NCBI RefSeq assembly: GCF_030285625.1
Contig: NZ_CP127294.1
Location: forward strand, 7,100,001 to 7,164,000
From: Amycolatopsis sp. 2-15
GTDB lineage: Bacteria > Actinomycetota > Actinomycetes > Mycobacteriales > Pseudonocardiaceae
DNA: 64,000 nucleotides
Direction: 5' to 3'
Below the pieces are notes generated by a model that was given only the letters and a program-made list of their open reading frames with translations, was not told the DNA's origin and did no database searches. A program made the translations under genes and the position numbers. Below, piece after piece: positions 1-9,477 of the stretch. Every line of letters starts with the position of its first letter. The stretch's first letter is position 1.

Positions 1-783
1 CCCGGCCGCGATACCGGCTGCGGACACGATGTTCAGCGGCACACCGGCGATCGCCCCCACGCCGGTCGCGTCCAAGAGTCCGCCCACGCCTTCCCCGGCA
101 CTGCTGATCACCGTGAGACCGATACCGCCCACGGCGGTGAGGGTATCCAGCGGGTGGTTGAGCATGGCGTTCCCGGCAGAAGCCATCGCGTTGACTACAT
201 CTGCGCCGGCTTGTGCGAGTGTGTCCCCGACGTCGTCGAGCCAGCTGGATTTCTGTGGTGCCTGACCTGCACGGTCGCGCAGTGTCTGCGCGGTGATGTT
301 GCCGCTGTCCGTGAGCTGGGCGCGGGCGCGGTTGAGCTTTTCGCGAGCGGCTTGCCGTTGTGACTCGCCCGGGTCGGTGAAGGGTGGTGGGGGCTGGTTG
401 TTCGCCGCGGCCTGCGCAGCCGCATGGTCGTGGGACGCCTTGGCTTGCTGGGTTGTGGCTTGGCCTTGATTCCACAGCGAGATGGCCTCGGCTGCCTGAG
501 CTTGTGCCCACCGCAGCGTGCTGGCGTGGTCGTTGAGCGCCCCGCTGGCGGCCTGCAAGGAGTCGGCTGCTGCGTACCACTTTCCGGGTTCGTAGGAGAA
601 CTTGTCATGAAACGCTGATGCGGCGGGCCCTTGCCAGGCGCCGGTGTCGATTGCCTTGAGACCGTCGGCGGCATTACCCGCTTCGCCGGCGCGCGCCTGT
701 AGGACGCGCGCGTTCTCTTCAATCGCCTCCGGTTTGCCGGGGATCAGGGCTGCCGGATCTTGGGTTTCGCCAAGTTCAGCCAC
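1..783 (-). CDS. Type VII secretion (WXG100-type) effector N-terminus, partial
   Basis: The frame is open from a GTG at 783 to the left edge of the window, so the C-terminus is missing. The first ~110 residues form an alpha-helical WXG100-like module with a W-x-G turn (AWQGPAASAF, about residue 50), the usual N-terminal signal of large ESX/T7SS substrates. It is followed by a Q/A-rich linker with a poly-Pro patch, then a hydrophobic Gly/Ala segment near the window edge, typical of the region before a toxin domain. The start overlaps the stop of the upstream small WXG-like gene (GTGGCTGA), so the two are probably translationally coupled partners. Probable role: secreted polymorphic toxin or effector. 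The toxin domain is outside the window, so the activity is unknown. Confidence 0.75.
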   Translation of the reverse strand, partial: MAELGETQDPAALIPGKPEAIEENARVLQARAGEAGNAADGLKAIDTGAWQGPAASAFHDKFSYEPGKWYAAADSLQAASGALNDHASTLRWAQAQAAEAISLWNQGQATTQQAKASHDHAAAQAAANNQPPPPFTDPGESQRQAAREKLNRARAQLTDSGNITAQTLRDRAGQAPQKSSWLDDVGDTLAQAGADVVNAMASAGNAMLNHPLDTLTAVGGIGLTVISSAGEGVGGLLDATGVGAIAGVPLNIVSAAGIAAG

Positions 784-1099
784 CCTCGACCGCCTGCTGC
801 CCGGGATCGGTCCGCAGGGTCCGCGCTGATGCATCATCGATTCCGCGGTAGGCGTTCGCGGCTCTGGTGAGGGTGTCGCCGATCTTGTCGGCGTCGTCGG
901 TCAGGATGTCCAGGCCGTCGGACCACCGCACGCAGAAGTCCATCAGCCCGTCGTGCACACCTTGATGGCCGTACAGCTCCGCGTCACCGCACAGGCCGCG
1001 GAGCTGGAAACCCTGCTGATCGGTGACACTGCGGCTGATCCCGCGTCCGGCCTCAGCCACTTTGTCGACGTCGACATGGAACCCCGGCCCATCCACCAC
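776..1099 (-). CDS. Small WXG100-like ESX partner protein
   Basis: This encodes about 107 residues, all predicted alpha-helical, beginning VVDGPGFHVDVD. It resembles the small helical-hairpin proteins encoded just upstream of large T7SS effectors. I chose the GTG at 1099 because a GAGGGGG purine run lies eight bases before it; a GTG at 1120 is an alternative. The W in CVRWSDGLD may be the turn residue, but a canonical W-x-G is not obvious. The gene overlaps the effector that follows, so it is probably its secretion partner or chaperone. The family call is moderate; the operon relationship is directly visible. Confidence 0.65.
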   Translation of the reverse strand: MVDGPGFHVDVDKVAEAGRGISRSVTDQQGFQLRGLCGDAELYGHQGVHDGLMDFCVRWSDGLDILTDDADKIGDTLTRAANAYRGIDDASARTLRTDPGQQAVEGG

Positions 1100-1283
1100 T
1101 GAAACGGCCCCCTCGAACACTCACAGTACTCGTGCATCATCCTATGGGCCCGAACTGTCGGCAAGCTCTCGATCACTCGCAGACGAAACAAGGCCTTCCT
1201 GGTGTCGTTGTTCCGCCGCGCGGCGTCAGGTGGGGCCAAGAGACGGTGATCGCACAGCCGGCGTGACTGCCTGAATCCCCGGT

Positions 1284-1940
1284 TTACCAGAACAGGTGCG
1301 TGCGTTCGCCGGCGCAGAACCGGCTCGCGGCGACGAACAGCCGCAGGTAGAGCTGGTCGAGTTTGAGGTAGTTGGGAATGAGGTCGGCGGTGGTCAGGGT
1401 GGCCTCGCTGTATTCGAGGCCGGTGTCGGTTCGGGTGGCGTAGCGTGCGGGCACGGTGTCGGTGTCGCCGTCGGCAAGCCTGATCGCGTCGTCCAAAGCG
1501 ATGTCCACCAGGCCGGATACCTCGGCGTCGGCGAGCGGGATGTCTTCCAACGCCACGTTGAGCGGGATCAGGTGCCAGTGCTGGAACTCGCGTTCGACGT
1601 AGTCGGGGGCGAGAGTCACGGCGGTCTGCCGCAAGCCGATCGGGTGCAGGTCAGCGTAAGCAACAGGCAGGCCCAGCTCCTCGTGAACCTCGCGTACGCC
1701 GTCAGCGATGTTCTCGCCAGCCTGGTAGTGGCCGCCGACGGTGATGTCGGCAAAGTCAGACCGGTCGAAGCTGTATCGGCCCGGAGCCTTCTTCTGGAGA
1801 AATACACGCTGGGTGGCGGGGTTGATCGCGAGCGCGGAGAAGGTGCGGTGCCACAGGCCCTGGGCGTGGGCGGTCTTCTTGTCCTCGGTGCCGACGGGTT
1901 CGTAGCGGTCGTTGAAGATGTCGATCAGCTTCACGGTCAT
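1284..1940 (-). CDS. NUDIX hydrolase (isopentenyl-diphosphate isomerase-like subgroup)
   Basis: The protein has 218 residues. The Nudix box is complete at about residues 71-93, from GGHYQAGE through REVHEELGL, matching GX5EX7REUXEEXGU. The N-terminal stretch (DIFNDRYEPVG...GLWHRTF) is typical of the YfcD/IPP-isomerase-like branch, which hydrolyses nucleoside diphosphate-linked substrates; the exact substrate cannot be read from sequence. The ATG at 1940 has a GAGG immediately before it, so a GTG two codons later may be the true start. It lies immediately downstream of a decayed second Nudix gene, with no clear operon partner. Confidence 0.85.
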   Translation of the reverse strand: MTVKLIDIFNDRYEPVGTEDKKTAHAQGLWHRTFSALAINPATQRVFLQKKAPGRYSFDRSDFADITVGGHYQAGENIADGVREVHEELGLPVAYADLHPIGLRQTAVTLAPDYVEREFQHWHLIPLNVALEDIPLADAEVSGLVDIALDDAIRLADGDTDTVPARYATRTDTGLEYSEATLTTADLIPNYLKLDQLYLRLFVAASRFCAGERTHLFW

Positions 1941-1994
1941 CCTCAGCGGTGAATGGCGGGTTCGGTCTGGAGCTGCCAGTAGGTTTGGAGGGCT

Positions 1995-2449
1995 TCAGCT
2001 GAACATGCCGGTGATCTCGATGTCGAGGCCGGCCTCTTCCTCGACTTCGCGGATGGCTGTGCCGGGCGGGGAGTCAGTGAGGTCTACGCCTCTGCCGGAC
2101 AGCGCCCAGCCGTCACGCCCGATATCGCTTGTACACCAGCTCCGCAGTGATCTCCAAGGCGAGCGCGTGATCGTTGCCCAGGCGTTGCCGTGGCCGGGCG
2201 CCGGCAACGACCCGCTGCCAGTACTCCAGATCTCGGTCGCCGCGCAGTCCTTCGAGCTGTCGCGTGGACGATGTCGGTCACTGGATTGACTGCGATCAGA
2301 CGTTCGTCGCCGATGCGTTGTACGGCCTTCCCAACAGTATCGACCAAGTGGATCAGCCGTTTCGCAGGAGACGACGTCACCGATAACCGAATTGTCGCAA
2401 TATTTCGGGAAGCAGACCCACCTCCGAAGCCTTGACTGATTATGATCAC
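1995..2449 (-). pseudogene. Decayed NUDIX-type gene remnant
   Basis: Read on the minus strand, about 2110-1995 encodes a Nudix box remnant (REVEEEAGLDIEITGMF) preceded by GWALSGRGVD, where an active enzyme would have GGG. Upstream, about 2290-2100 reads as a second coding-quality segment (RQLEGLRGDRDLEYWQ and LEITAELVYKRYR) in a different frame that ends in a stop. No single frame joins them, so at least two frameshifts separate the parts. It is probably an inactivated paralogue of a Nudix family gene. The upstream segment I do not recognise. Confidence 0.5.
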
Positions 2450-3052
2450 ATGATCAGGACTTTACAATATCTTTGGCAATTTCGAGTGTTCTTCTTACCA
2501 TTCGAGCCATGCAGGCAGCGTCGTGATCCATTTCTGTCAGTAGTCCGATGAACACTCGAAATTCGTTCATTCAATGTCATTCGTACGTTACCCAAGGTTC
2601 ACCTGGTACGCCCTGTCGATTCTATGGAGTGTAGTTAGGTTTCTTCAAGCCGCAGATCACATTAGAGGGTCCAAATGCATAAATCCGCTCGTAATACGCG
2701 GAGGTCGTCGCCTGTGACAGGCTGAACCTCGATGTCGCGGAATGCCACGTACCTGGTCTGGTCGCGCCGGACGAGACCGGTCAGACGACGCCGCGACGGG
2801 TGCTGTTCGGGCTGCCGAGGCCGATCGCGGCGACCTAGAGACCCCAGTCGGTCTGCTCTGACCGGCTGGGTCTGCCGGCTCAACGTCACCCCGGGTGGGT
2901 GGTAGGTCGCCGATGGTCACGAACTTCAGGAGGCCGGCAGCTTTCGCGGTCCGTGTCACAACGGGTATTGCGGCCCGACCCTCTGTGGGAGTTCGGAATG
3001 TGGCATTTCGGCGCTCCGGACGATCTGCCCGCCCCGGTAGAAAGGGATAGGT
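2450..3052. other. Intergenic region, no gene recognised
   Basis: About 600 bases without a convincing gene. The part from 2440 to 2660 is distinctly A+T-richer than the rest of the window. A small minus-strand open frame at 2662-2889 has no recognisable family. The promoter of the secreted phosphoesterase at 3053 probably lies in the last 200 bases, but no clear -35/-10 pair stands out. Confidence 0.5.
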
Positions 3053-5896
3053 ATGCAAGTTACGAGACAACGCAGGCAAGGCTCGGGAGTCCGGTTGGGG
3101 CTCTCGCGCCGGAACGGCCAACGGTTCCGCATCGTGGTGGCCGGTCTGGCCGGTGTTCTCACGATCGGCACGGGAGTGGCCGGCGCCACCACAGTGCCGC
3201 CGGGCGACAACCAGGTCGGTACGCAGTACCGCAACGGGCTGCAGGTCGCCGACGACCAGCTCATCAACCCGATCGGCGCCCGGTTGATGACCCAGTTCGG
3301 CAAGTTCATGGGCTCGACGGTCAGCCCCGACGGGCGGTTCCTCGCGGCGACCAGCACCGACAAGTCGGTGGCTCTGCAGGTCTTCGACCTGAATAGCTAC
3401 AAGCTGATTTGGACGGTGGGCACCGCGTCCGCGGTCAACCAGAAGCTCTCCGACGGCTCCGTCGGGCAAGAGGGGCCGACCTACTCGCCGGATGGCAAGT
3501 TCCTCTGGCTGCCCGAGCAGGACGCCATCACCCGGTTCCCGGTCAACGCCGACGGCACCCTCGGCACGCCGACCCGCTTCCCGGTACCGACGTCGGGCAC
3601 CCATCTTTCGGGTAACGACCGCAGTAGAGTGGCCAACTCCGCGCTGGTCGGCCAGCTCAAGTACTCGCTTGACGGCTCCACCTTGTACGCCGCGCTCAAC
3701 GGGCAGAACACGGTCGTGGCGCTCAACCCCACCACCGGTGCGGTCGAGCAGACCTGGAACGTCGGCATCGCGCCGCGCGAGCTCGCGTTCGTCGGCAACA
3801 CGCTCTACGTGAGCAACGAGGGCGGCCGCCAGGCCCAGGCTGGCGACACGACGATGGACTCGTACGGCACCCAGGTGCCCGCCAACGGATCCACCGGCGC
3901 CTCGACGACCGGCACCGTCAGCGTCATCAACACCGCGAAACCGGGAGCGGCGGTCGGATCGATCGCGGTCGGGCTGCACCCCACCGCGATGTACGTCAAG
4001 AACAACGCGCTGTTCGTCGCCAACACCAACAGCGACACCGTCTCGGTCGTCGACACCACCAAGAACCAGGTCGTGCAGACGATCGACACCAAGCCGTGGC
4101 CGTCGTCCGATGTCGGTTACGAGCCCACCGGCATCGCGCTGACCGCCGACGGGCACCTGCTGGTGACCCTCGGCCGGGCGAACGCCGTCGCGGTCTACCG
4201 CTATGACGGCGCACCGCAGCAGCCGGTGAGCTACATCGGCCTGCTGCCGACGGACTACTACCCGTCGGACGTGGCGACGGTCGGTGGCCAGGTCGTGGTC
4301 ACCAACACTCGCGGTATCGACGCGCGGGGCCCGGGCATCACGACGTCCAAGGGACAGGGCACCGTCCCGGTGACCGGCCACGACACGCACAGCACCACCG
4401 CGTCGCTGACCCGTTTCACCATGCCGAGCGACAAGGACATCGCCGGCAAGTACACCGACACGGTTTTCGCCCAGAACGGCTGGGGCAAGAACGACGTCCA
4501 GCAGTCCAAGGGCGGCAAAGCGGCGGCCGTGCCGGTGCCGGCCCGGATCGGCGATCCGTCGACGATCAAGCACGTCTTCCTGCTCATCAACGAGAACCGC
4601 ACCTACGACCAGATCCTCGGCGACATGAAACAGGGCAACGGTGATCCGACCCTGACGCAGTTCGGTGCGAAGACCACGCCGAACCAGCACGCGCTGGCCA
4701 CGCAGTTCGGCCTCTACGACAACACCTACGACCCCGCGACGAATTCCGCCGAGGGCCACAACTGGCTCATGGAGGGTGACAACCCCGAGTACACCGAATC
4801 CTCGGCCGGTGAATACCAGCGCAGCTACGACACCGAAGAGGACGTCCTCGGTCACCAGCGTGCCGGTTTCCTGTGGACCGGGGTCGAGGCCGCCGGCAAG
4901 ACCGCCAGGAACTACGGCGAGTTCGAGTACATGGAGGGCAGGCCTTCCGGCAGCTGGCAGCAGTACTACTGCGCGGCCACGAGCGTCCAGAACGGCGGCG
5001 ATGCCGGCCAACTGACCGCGCCCGCGCTGAAGGGTACCTACGGCTCGGCGATCCCGTCGTTGAACGCGATCGCCGACCCGCAGTCCCCGCCGTTTGACCT
5101 GTCGATCCCGGACGTCTACCGCGCCCAGCTGTGGAAGCAGGACTTCGAGAAGAACGGTCCGGCCAACTTGAACATGGTGTGGCTGTCCAGCGACCACACC
5201 GGCGGGCCGACCACTTCGGAGTCGGGCGTGGCCGACGGCGACCTCGCCATCGGCCAGATCGTCGACACGATCTCGCACAGCCAGTACTGGAAGGACTCGG
5301 CCATCTTCGTCGTCGACGACGACAGCCAGGACGGTGCCGACCACGTCGACGGACACCGCGCCCCGGTCCAGGTCATCAGCCCGTACGCGGTGCACGGCAA
5401 GACCGTGAGTACTTACTACTCGCAGATCAGCATGGTCCGCACCATCGAGCAGATGCTCGGAGCGCAGCCGCTCAACGAGAAGCTCGCGGCGGCCACACCG
5501 ATGGTCGACGCGTTCACCAACAAGCCCGACTACACGCCGTTCACCACGGTGCGGAACCAGGTTCCGCTCACCGAGGGCATCGCCACCGCCCCGTCGTGCG
5601 GTCTCGACACCTTGGGCCAGACGGGCGCCGCGGCGACCGCGCTGAACAAGGCTGAGGCTCAGAAAGTCGCGGTACCAGCGGACATGCAGGCCACCGCCGC
5701 CGCGTGGCAGACCTGGCTCGGCGGCCAGCACACCACCGGCAACGGAGCGATCCCGGACTACTCGAACCCCGAGCAGATGAACCGCTACACCTGGTACCAG
5801 ACCCACCAATGGAAGACGCCCTACCCGGGCGACACGAAGATCTACCCACCGAACCAGGTGCCCGGCGCCTACCTCCCCGGCCCCGACACCGACTGA
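3053..5896 (+). CDS. Secreted YncE-type beta-propeller / phosphoesterase fusion
   Basis: The protein has 947 residues. It begins with a long signal peptide (basic start, hydrophobic core around residues 24-42, ending GVAGA). Residues ~70-460 are a YncE-like seven-bladed beta-propeller with repeated VAL/VSVIN...VG blade motifs. From ~500 a phosphoesterase domain (PF04185 type) starts at HVFLLINENRTYDQILGD, with further conserved EGHNWL, SSDHTGG and VVDDDSQDGADHVDGHR blocks. Known family members are exported hydrolases of phosphate esters; the propeller may bind substrate or cell surface. The ATG is preceded by AGAAAGG at good spacing. It is monocistronic, with a strong hairpin just after the stop. 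Confidence 0.9.
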   Translation: MQVTRQRRQGSGVRLGLSRRNGQRFRIVVAGLAGVLTIGTGVAGATTVPPGDNQVGTQYRNGLQVADDQLINPIGARLMTQFGKFMGSTVSPDGRFLAATSTDKSVALQVFDLNSYKLIWTVGTASAVNQKLSDGSVGQEGPTYSPDGKFLWLPEQDAITRFPVNADGTLGTPTRFPVPTSGTHLSGNDRSRVANSALVGQLKYSLDGSTLYAALNGQNTVVALNPTTGAVEQTWNVGIAPRELAFVGNTLYVSNEGGRQAQAGDTTMDSYGTQVPANGSTGASTTGTVSVINTAKPGAAVGSIAVGLHPTAMYVKNNALFVANTNSDTVSVVDTTKNQVVQTIDTKPWPSSDVGYEPTGIALTADGHLLVTLGRANAVAVYRYDGAPQQPVSYIGLLPTDYYPSDVATVGGQVVVTNTRGIDARGPGITTSKGQGTVPVTGHDTHSTTASLTRFTMPSDKDIAGKYTDTVFAQNGWGKNDVQQSKGGKAAAVPVPARIGDPSTIKHVFLLINENRTYDQILGDMKQGNGDPTLTQFGAKTTPNQHALATQFGLYDNTYDPATNSAEGHNWLMEGDNPEYTESSAGEYQRSYDTEEDVLGHQRAGFLWTGVEAAGKTARNYGEFEYMEGRPSGSWQQYYCAATSVQNGGDAGQLTAPALKGTYGSAIPSLNAIADPQSPPFDLSIPDVYRAQLWKQDFEKNGPANLNMVWLSSDHTGGPTTSESGVADGDLAIGQIVDTISHSQYWKDSAIFVVDDDSQDGADHVDGHRAPVQVISPYAVHGKTVSTYYSQISMVRTIEQMLGAQPLNEKLAAATPMVDAFTNKPDYTPFTTVRNQVPLTEGIATAPSCGLDTLGQTGAAATALNKAEAQKVAVPADMQATAAAWQTWLGGQHTTGNGAIPDYSNPEQMNRYTWYQTHQWKTPYPGDTKIYPPNQVPGAYLPGPDTD

Positions 5897-5932
5897 CGAG
5901 TCAGCATTAACAACTCGACAGCAGCACGACGC

Positions 5933-5962
5933 GACGGCCCGCCGGGTATCCGGCGGGCCGTC
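5933..5962 (+). terminator. Intrinsic terminator hairpin
   Basis: A perfect 13-bp inverted repeat (GACGGCCCGCCGG and its complement) with a 4-base loop sits 37 bases after the stop of the phosphoesterase gene. There is no U-tract, as is common in high-G+C actinomycetes. Confidence 0.8.
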
Positions 5963-6104
5963 CGCGTTCCGCCTAAGTCAATTCGCTCGAGTGATGGAGA
6001 CCTGGGCGGATTGGTGATGTGTTTGGCCGGGGTGCAGCAGTCGGCCGCGGCGCACCCGGACCGTCCTCGAACCGCAGATCGTCGTCGATCAGCTGGCCCG
6101 CACG

Positions 6105-6480
6105 AGCGGGGGTGCGGCCCGTCGCCGAAGGTGAGCGCGACATGGCCGGGGTCGCCCACGCCGGCGAGCGCGGCGGTGCGCAGGGGCGGCAGGAACAACG
6201 CGGCCGAGCCGGCGTGGCCCGCGAGCGCGGCCAGGGCCGCCACCCGGATCGTGATCCTGCACGCGGGCCAAGCAGGTTCAATTTTGGCGTGCCGGTCAGG
6301 GTGCGTAGGTGGTTCTCGACTCGGGCGGCGAGGGCTGGTGCGTGGTCGCTCTCGTCGAGCAGCAGGCCTATCGCTCCGGTCAGCGCTCGGCTGAGCTCGG
6401 CTGGGAGCCGGAGCCCGCGGTCGTCGCCCCGGTCGAGGTGGCCGGGTGACGCGGGCCAGGGCGAGCCGGATCCAGCGGTT
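6105..6480 (-). pseudogene. Polysaccharide deacetylase N-terminal remnant joined to unknown fragment
   Basis: Minus-strand reading of about 6260-6105 gives a hydrophobic segment followed by GVGDPGHVALTFGDGPHP. This matches the start of actinobacterial NodB-type deacetylases (VALTFDDGPxP), but the first metal-binding Asp is replaced by Gly and the rest of the domain is missing. Upstream, about 6420-6290 reads as an unrelated coding-quality fragment (LRLPAELSRALTGAIGLL...) in another frame. The junction near 6280 is abrupt. It is a dead fragment; the unknown upstream part cannot be assigned. Confidence 0.45.
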
Positions 6481-6612
6481 GTCGTATTTATCCGGACGGC
6501 ACCGAACCCCGTACCGCGGCGGAGGCGCGCGTACGGGGTTCGGCGGAGGCGCTCACTCGGTCGGTCGGCGGGAGAGTGAGCATCTCCTTTCCGCGGTGGC
6601 GGAGAGTTTCGT

Positions 6613-6807
6613 TCAGGCGGCCAGATCCCGTGCAGGTGGTCTGGTGTCCGGTGCGGGGAAGCGCAGTGTTTCCCGGTCGCGTCCGGCCATCTCGCAGCCG
6701 GGGCGCCAGGTACCCACGTGCGTCCACTGCCGGCCCCACCAGTGACTGATGAGGACGGTGGACCGGAAGCAGACCGGGCACTGCTGGCGAAGAGAGTCGA
6801 TCGCCAT
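6613..6807 (-). CDS. Small hypothetical protein with Cys-x2-Cys
   Basis: This frame encodes 64 residues and begins MAIDSLRQQCPVCFRST. A CPVC pair near the N-terminus and a third Cys could bind metal. A GGAGG lies 11 bases before the ATG, slightly long. I do not recognise a family. It sits among gene remnants just before the Tn3 fragment, so it may itself be a survivor of a larger locus. Confidence 0.35.
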   Translation of the reverse strand: MAIDSLRQQCPVCFRSTVLISHWWGRQWTHVGTWRPGCEMAGRDRETLRFPAPDTRPPARDLAA

Positions 6808-6959
6808 CGGGAGGGACCTCCGTGTCGGTTTCGCTTCGTACCCCTGAAGTGTTGCTTCTTACTGGCCGTCCGCACATCGGGAGTCCTACGGAGAAACTAC
6901 GTACGCAACGAGGTGGGCCGTTCAGCCCAGCGACACCGCCGCAATGGCGTCGTCGACGA

Positions 6960-7545
6960 CCAGTCCGGCTCGATGAGCAGCTCGGTCAGTTCCGGCCGCG
7001 GCAGCGGGTCCACCAGCTGCAAGCGCAGCTGCTCGACGGCGTCCGGCACGGCCATCGCCGAGAGCTTGAACACGACGATTGCGCCTGTGTCAGTCGTGGA
7101 CCGGCCCGTCGCCGGAGGCGAGCAGCATTTCCAGCTCGTCGAGCGCGGCGTGCAGCTGCTCGCCGACCTGCTCCAACGCCTCATTCGCCGACGGGGAGAC
7201 GGCCACCAGAGCGCAGTACTCCGCCCGCCGCCCCTCCCACCGCTGCCCGGGGAGCCGGAACGTGGTCGGGTCGGCGTAGCGGCGCGACCCGGGCACCCAC
7301 ACGTCGCCCGCGCGCAACGTCGCGCAGGCCCAGCAGCGTGCACAGTTCCCAGTAGTGCCGGTAGGCGGTGGTGTCGGCGGCCTCGCGGGCGTGCTCGAGG
7401 TAACCGCGTCAGCGGGTCGGCACGAACTCCGCCGGCGTTCCGACCGGCACCTTCAGGGCACCCTTCGCGTACAAATCACGCAGCACCTCGATCGTCGCGA
7501 GAAGCGGCTGCGCGTCCACCGACCCGCAACGACATATCGACTGGT
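6960..7545 (-). pseudogene. Tn3-family transposase remnant (internal part)
   Basis: Minus-strand frames spell consecutive pieces of a Tn3-type transposase: ATIEVLRDLYAKGALKVPVG, then EHAREAADTTAYRHYWELC, then AGDVWVPGSRRYADPTTF and ALEQVGEQLHAALDELE, ending near AVPDAVEQLRLQL. The pieces lie in order but in different frames, so there are several frameshifts. Both the N-terminus and the catalytic DDE C-terminal half are missing. The upstream end stops abruptly against the IS5-like fragment near 7535. Confidence 0.75.
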
Positions 7546-7586
7546 CTCGCGCGGTCCTCGACGGAGCGTCCCTCAGGGCCAAAAAG

Positions 7587-8996
7587 GGCTCTTTGTACTG
7601 ATGTGTGGGTGGGTTTGCCCAGGTGACAGGGGGGCACGTCGTTGCTGGGTCTAGGTTTCTGAGCTGTCGAGGAACAGAAACTGGATAGACGGAGAACGAC
7701 GTGCCCTCAACCAGGGTATGGGGTCGGCTGCTGGGGGTGAACCCGGCGGTCGTGGAAGGGATCGAGTTCGACGAGGCCGAGCAGGTACTGGTGGCCGCGG
7801 TGCGGGTCCGCCGGCGGGATCGTGACCGGTGCGGGGTGTGCTCGCGGCGATGTCCGCGGTATGACGCCGGCCGGGGCCGGCGGCGGTGGCGTGCGCTGGA
7901 CCTGGGAACTGTGCAGGCGTTCGTTGAAGCTGACGCATCCCGGGTGCGGTGTCGTGAGCACGGGGTCGTGGTCAGTGCGGTGCCCTGGGCCCGGCACGGC
8001 GCTGGGCATACCCGTGCTTTCGATGACACCGTGGCCTGGCTGGCGACCGCGACGTCGAGGTCCACGGTCCGGCAGCTGATGCGGATCGCCTGGCCGACGG
8101 TCGGTTCGATTATCACTCGGGTCCGGGCCGACATCGACGCGAGAGTGGATCGACTGGCCGGGTTGCGCAGAATCGGGATCGATGAGATCAGTTATAAGAA
8201 GAACCACCGATATCTCACCGTTGTCGTCGATCACGACACCGGCCGGCTGGTATGGGCGGCGGCGGGCAATGACAAACCGACATTGGCCGCGTTCTTCGAG
8301 TTGCTCGGGCCGCGGCGGTGCGCGCGGATCACGCATGTCTCGGCGGACGCGGCCGCCTGGATCGGCCGCACTGTCGAACAATACTGCCCGGACGCGATCC
8401 GCTGCGCTGATCCGTTCCACGTGGTCAAGTGGGCCACCGACGCCCTGGACCAGGTCCGGCGCCAGACCTGGAACTACGCACGCCGACAACCCGGGGGCAG
8501 CCACAAAGACCGGCGTGGCCGCACCGCATCAGCCGGCACCGCTCAAAGCATGAAGCGTGCACGATGGGCGTTGTGGAAGAACCCGGAAAACCTCACCGAC
8601 CATCAGCGTCACAAATTGGCCTGGATTGCCAAGACCGACCCTCGACTTTATCGCGCCTACCTGCTCAAAGAAGGACTCCGACACGTCTTCGCAGTCGGCG
8701 GCCAGGCCGGAATAGAAGCATTACAACGCTGGCTGGCCTGGGCGGCACGCTGCCGGATACCCGAATTCGTCAAGCTCGCCCGCACCGTCCGGTCCGAGCT
8801 GTCGGCGATCCACGCGAGTCTGGATCACGGCCTGTCCAACGCGCTGATCGAGTCGACAAACACCAAGATCAGACTGCTGACCCGCCTGGCCTTCGGATTC
8901 AAACGCCCGGACGCCCTGATCTCACTCGCCCTCCTCGCCCTCGGCGGCTACCGCCCCGAACTCCCCGACCGCACCCACACATAGATCAACAGAGCC
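7587..8996 (+). mobile_element. ISL3-family insertion sequence, complete
   Basis: The 1410-bp element is bounded by imperfect inverted repeats: GGCTCT at the tips and ATGTGTGGGTG further in match on both ends, with a poorly matched 8-base middle. It is flanked by a perfect 8-bp direct repeat CCAAAAAG (7579-7586 and 8997-9004), the duplication length known for ISL3. The insertion split an IS5-like transposase gene. Intact ends and an intact transposase suggest a recent, possibly active insertion. Confidence 0.9.
7701..8984 (+). CDS. ISL3-family transposase
   Basis: The protein has 427 residues and starts at a GTG preceded by GGAGAACGAC. The N-terminus carries a Cys-rich zinc-finger-like region (CGVCSRRCPRYD with a later RCREHG), then a helix-turn-helix-like part, then the DDE catalytic domain typical of ISL3 (IGIDEISYKKNHRYLTVVVD, HVSADAAAW, CADPFHVVKW, and a C-terminal ESTNTKIRLL block supplying the Glu). 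The length is normal for the family and no disruption is seen. Confidence 0.92.
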   Translation: MPSTRVWGRLLGVNPAVVEGIEFDEAEQVLVAAVRVRRRDRDRCGVCSRRCPRYDAGRGRRRWRALDLGTVQAFVEADASRVRCREHGVVVSAVPWARHGAGHTRAFDDTVAWLATATSRSTVRQLMRIAWPTVGSIITRVRADIDARVDRLAGLRRIGIDEISYKKNHRYLTVVVDHDTGRLVWAAAGNDKPTLAAFFELLGPRRCARITHVSADAAAWIGRTVEQYCPDAIRCADPFHVVKWATDALDQVRRQTWNYARRQPGGSHKDRRGRTASAGTAQSMKRARWALWKNPENLTDHQRHKLAWIAKTDPRLYRAYLLKEGLRHVFAVGGQAGIEALQRWLAWAARCRIPEFVKLARTVRSELSAIHASLDHGLSNALIESTNTKIRLLTRLAFGFKRPDALISLALLALGGYRPELPDRTHT

Positions 8997-9477
8997 CCAA
9001 AAAGGGGGCGGGTTGACCTGCCCGAGCCCGGTTGATCGCGGCAAACCGGGTTCGAAGATCCACGTCGTGTCCGGCCGGGCAGGCCTGCCCCTGACCGTCG
9101 GAATCTCTGCGGCCAACACCCACGACAGCCACGCACTCAAGCCCCTGGTCAACGCGCTCCCAGCGATCCGCTCCCGCCGGGGACCCCGGCGCCGGAAACC
9201 AGCCAAGCTCCACGCGGACAAGGCCTACGACATTCCAGCCCTGCGCGACTGGCTCCGCCAACGCCGAATCCTCCCGCGCATCGCCCGCAAGGGCATCGAA
9301 TCCAGGGACAAGCTCGGCAAACACCGGTGGGTCATCGAACGGGCCATCGCCTGGCTGACCGGCTACCGTCGACTCACCATCCGCTACGAGCGCGATGCCG
9401 GCCATTTCCTCGCCTTCCTCACCCTCACCGCCACCATCACCTGCTACAAGAAACTCGCCAAATGAGACACGCTCTAA

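Larger units (their letters stand above)
7536..9473 (+). pseudogene. IS5-family transposase fragment interrupted by the ISL3 element
   Basis: Before the ISL3 insertion the plus strand reads IDWSRAVLDGASLRAKK (7536-7586). After it, 9004-9465 reads LTCPSPVDRGKPGSKIHV through to LTATITCYKKLAK, the classic C-terminal half of IS5-group (IS427/IS112-like) transposases, with the DK-AYD and E-R catalytic blocks. The two halves join at A5G, a likely -1 frameshift site between the two ORFs of such elements. The 5' part of the element is lost at its junction with the Tn3 remnant. The right end (GAGACACGCTC) follows the stop at 9465. Confidence 0.75.

Noticed and set aside
2657..5809. Minus-strand open frame of 1050 codons
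   Set aside because: It is antisense to the well-supported phosphoesterase gene; its translation is Arg/Gly/Val-rich with no domain, a normal effect of high G+C.
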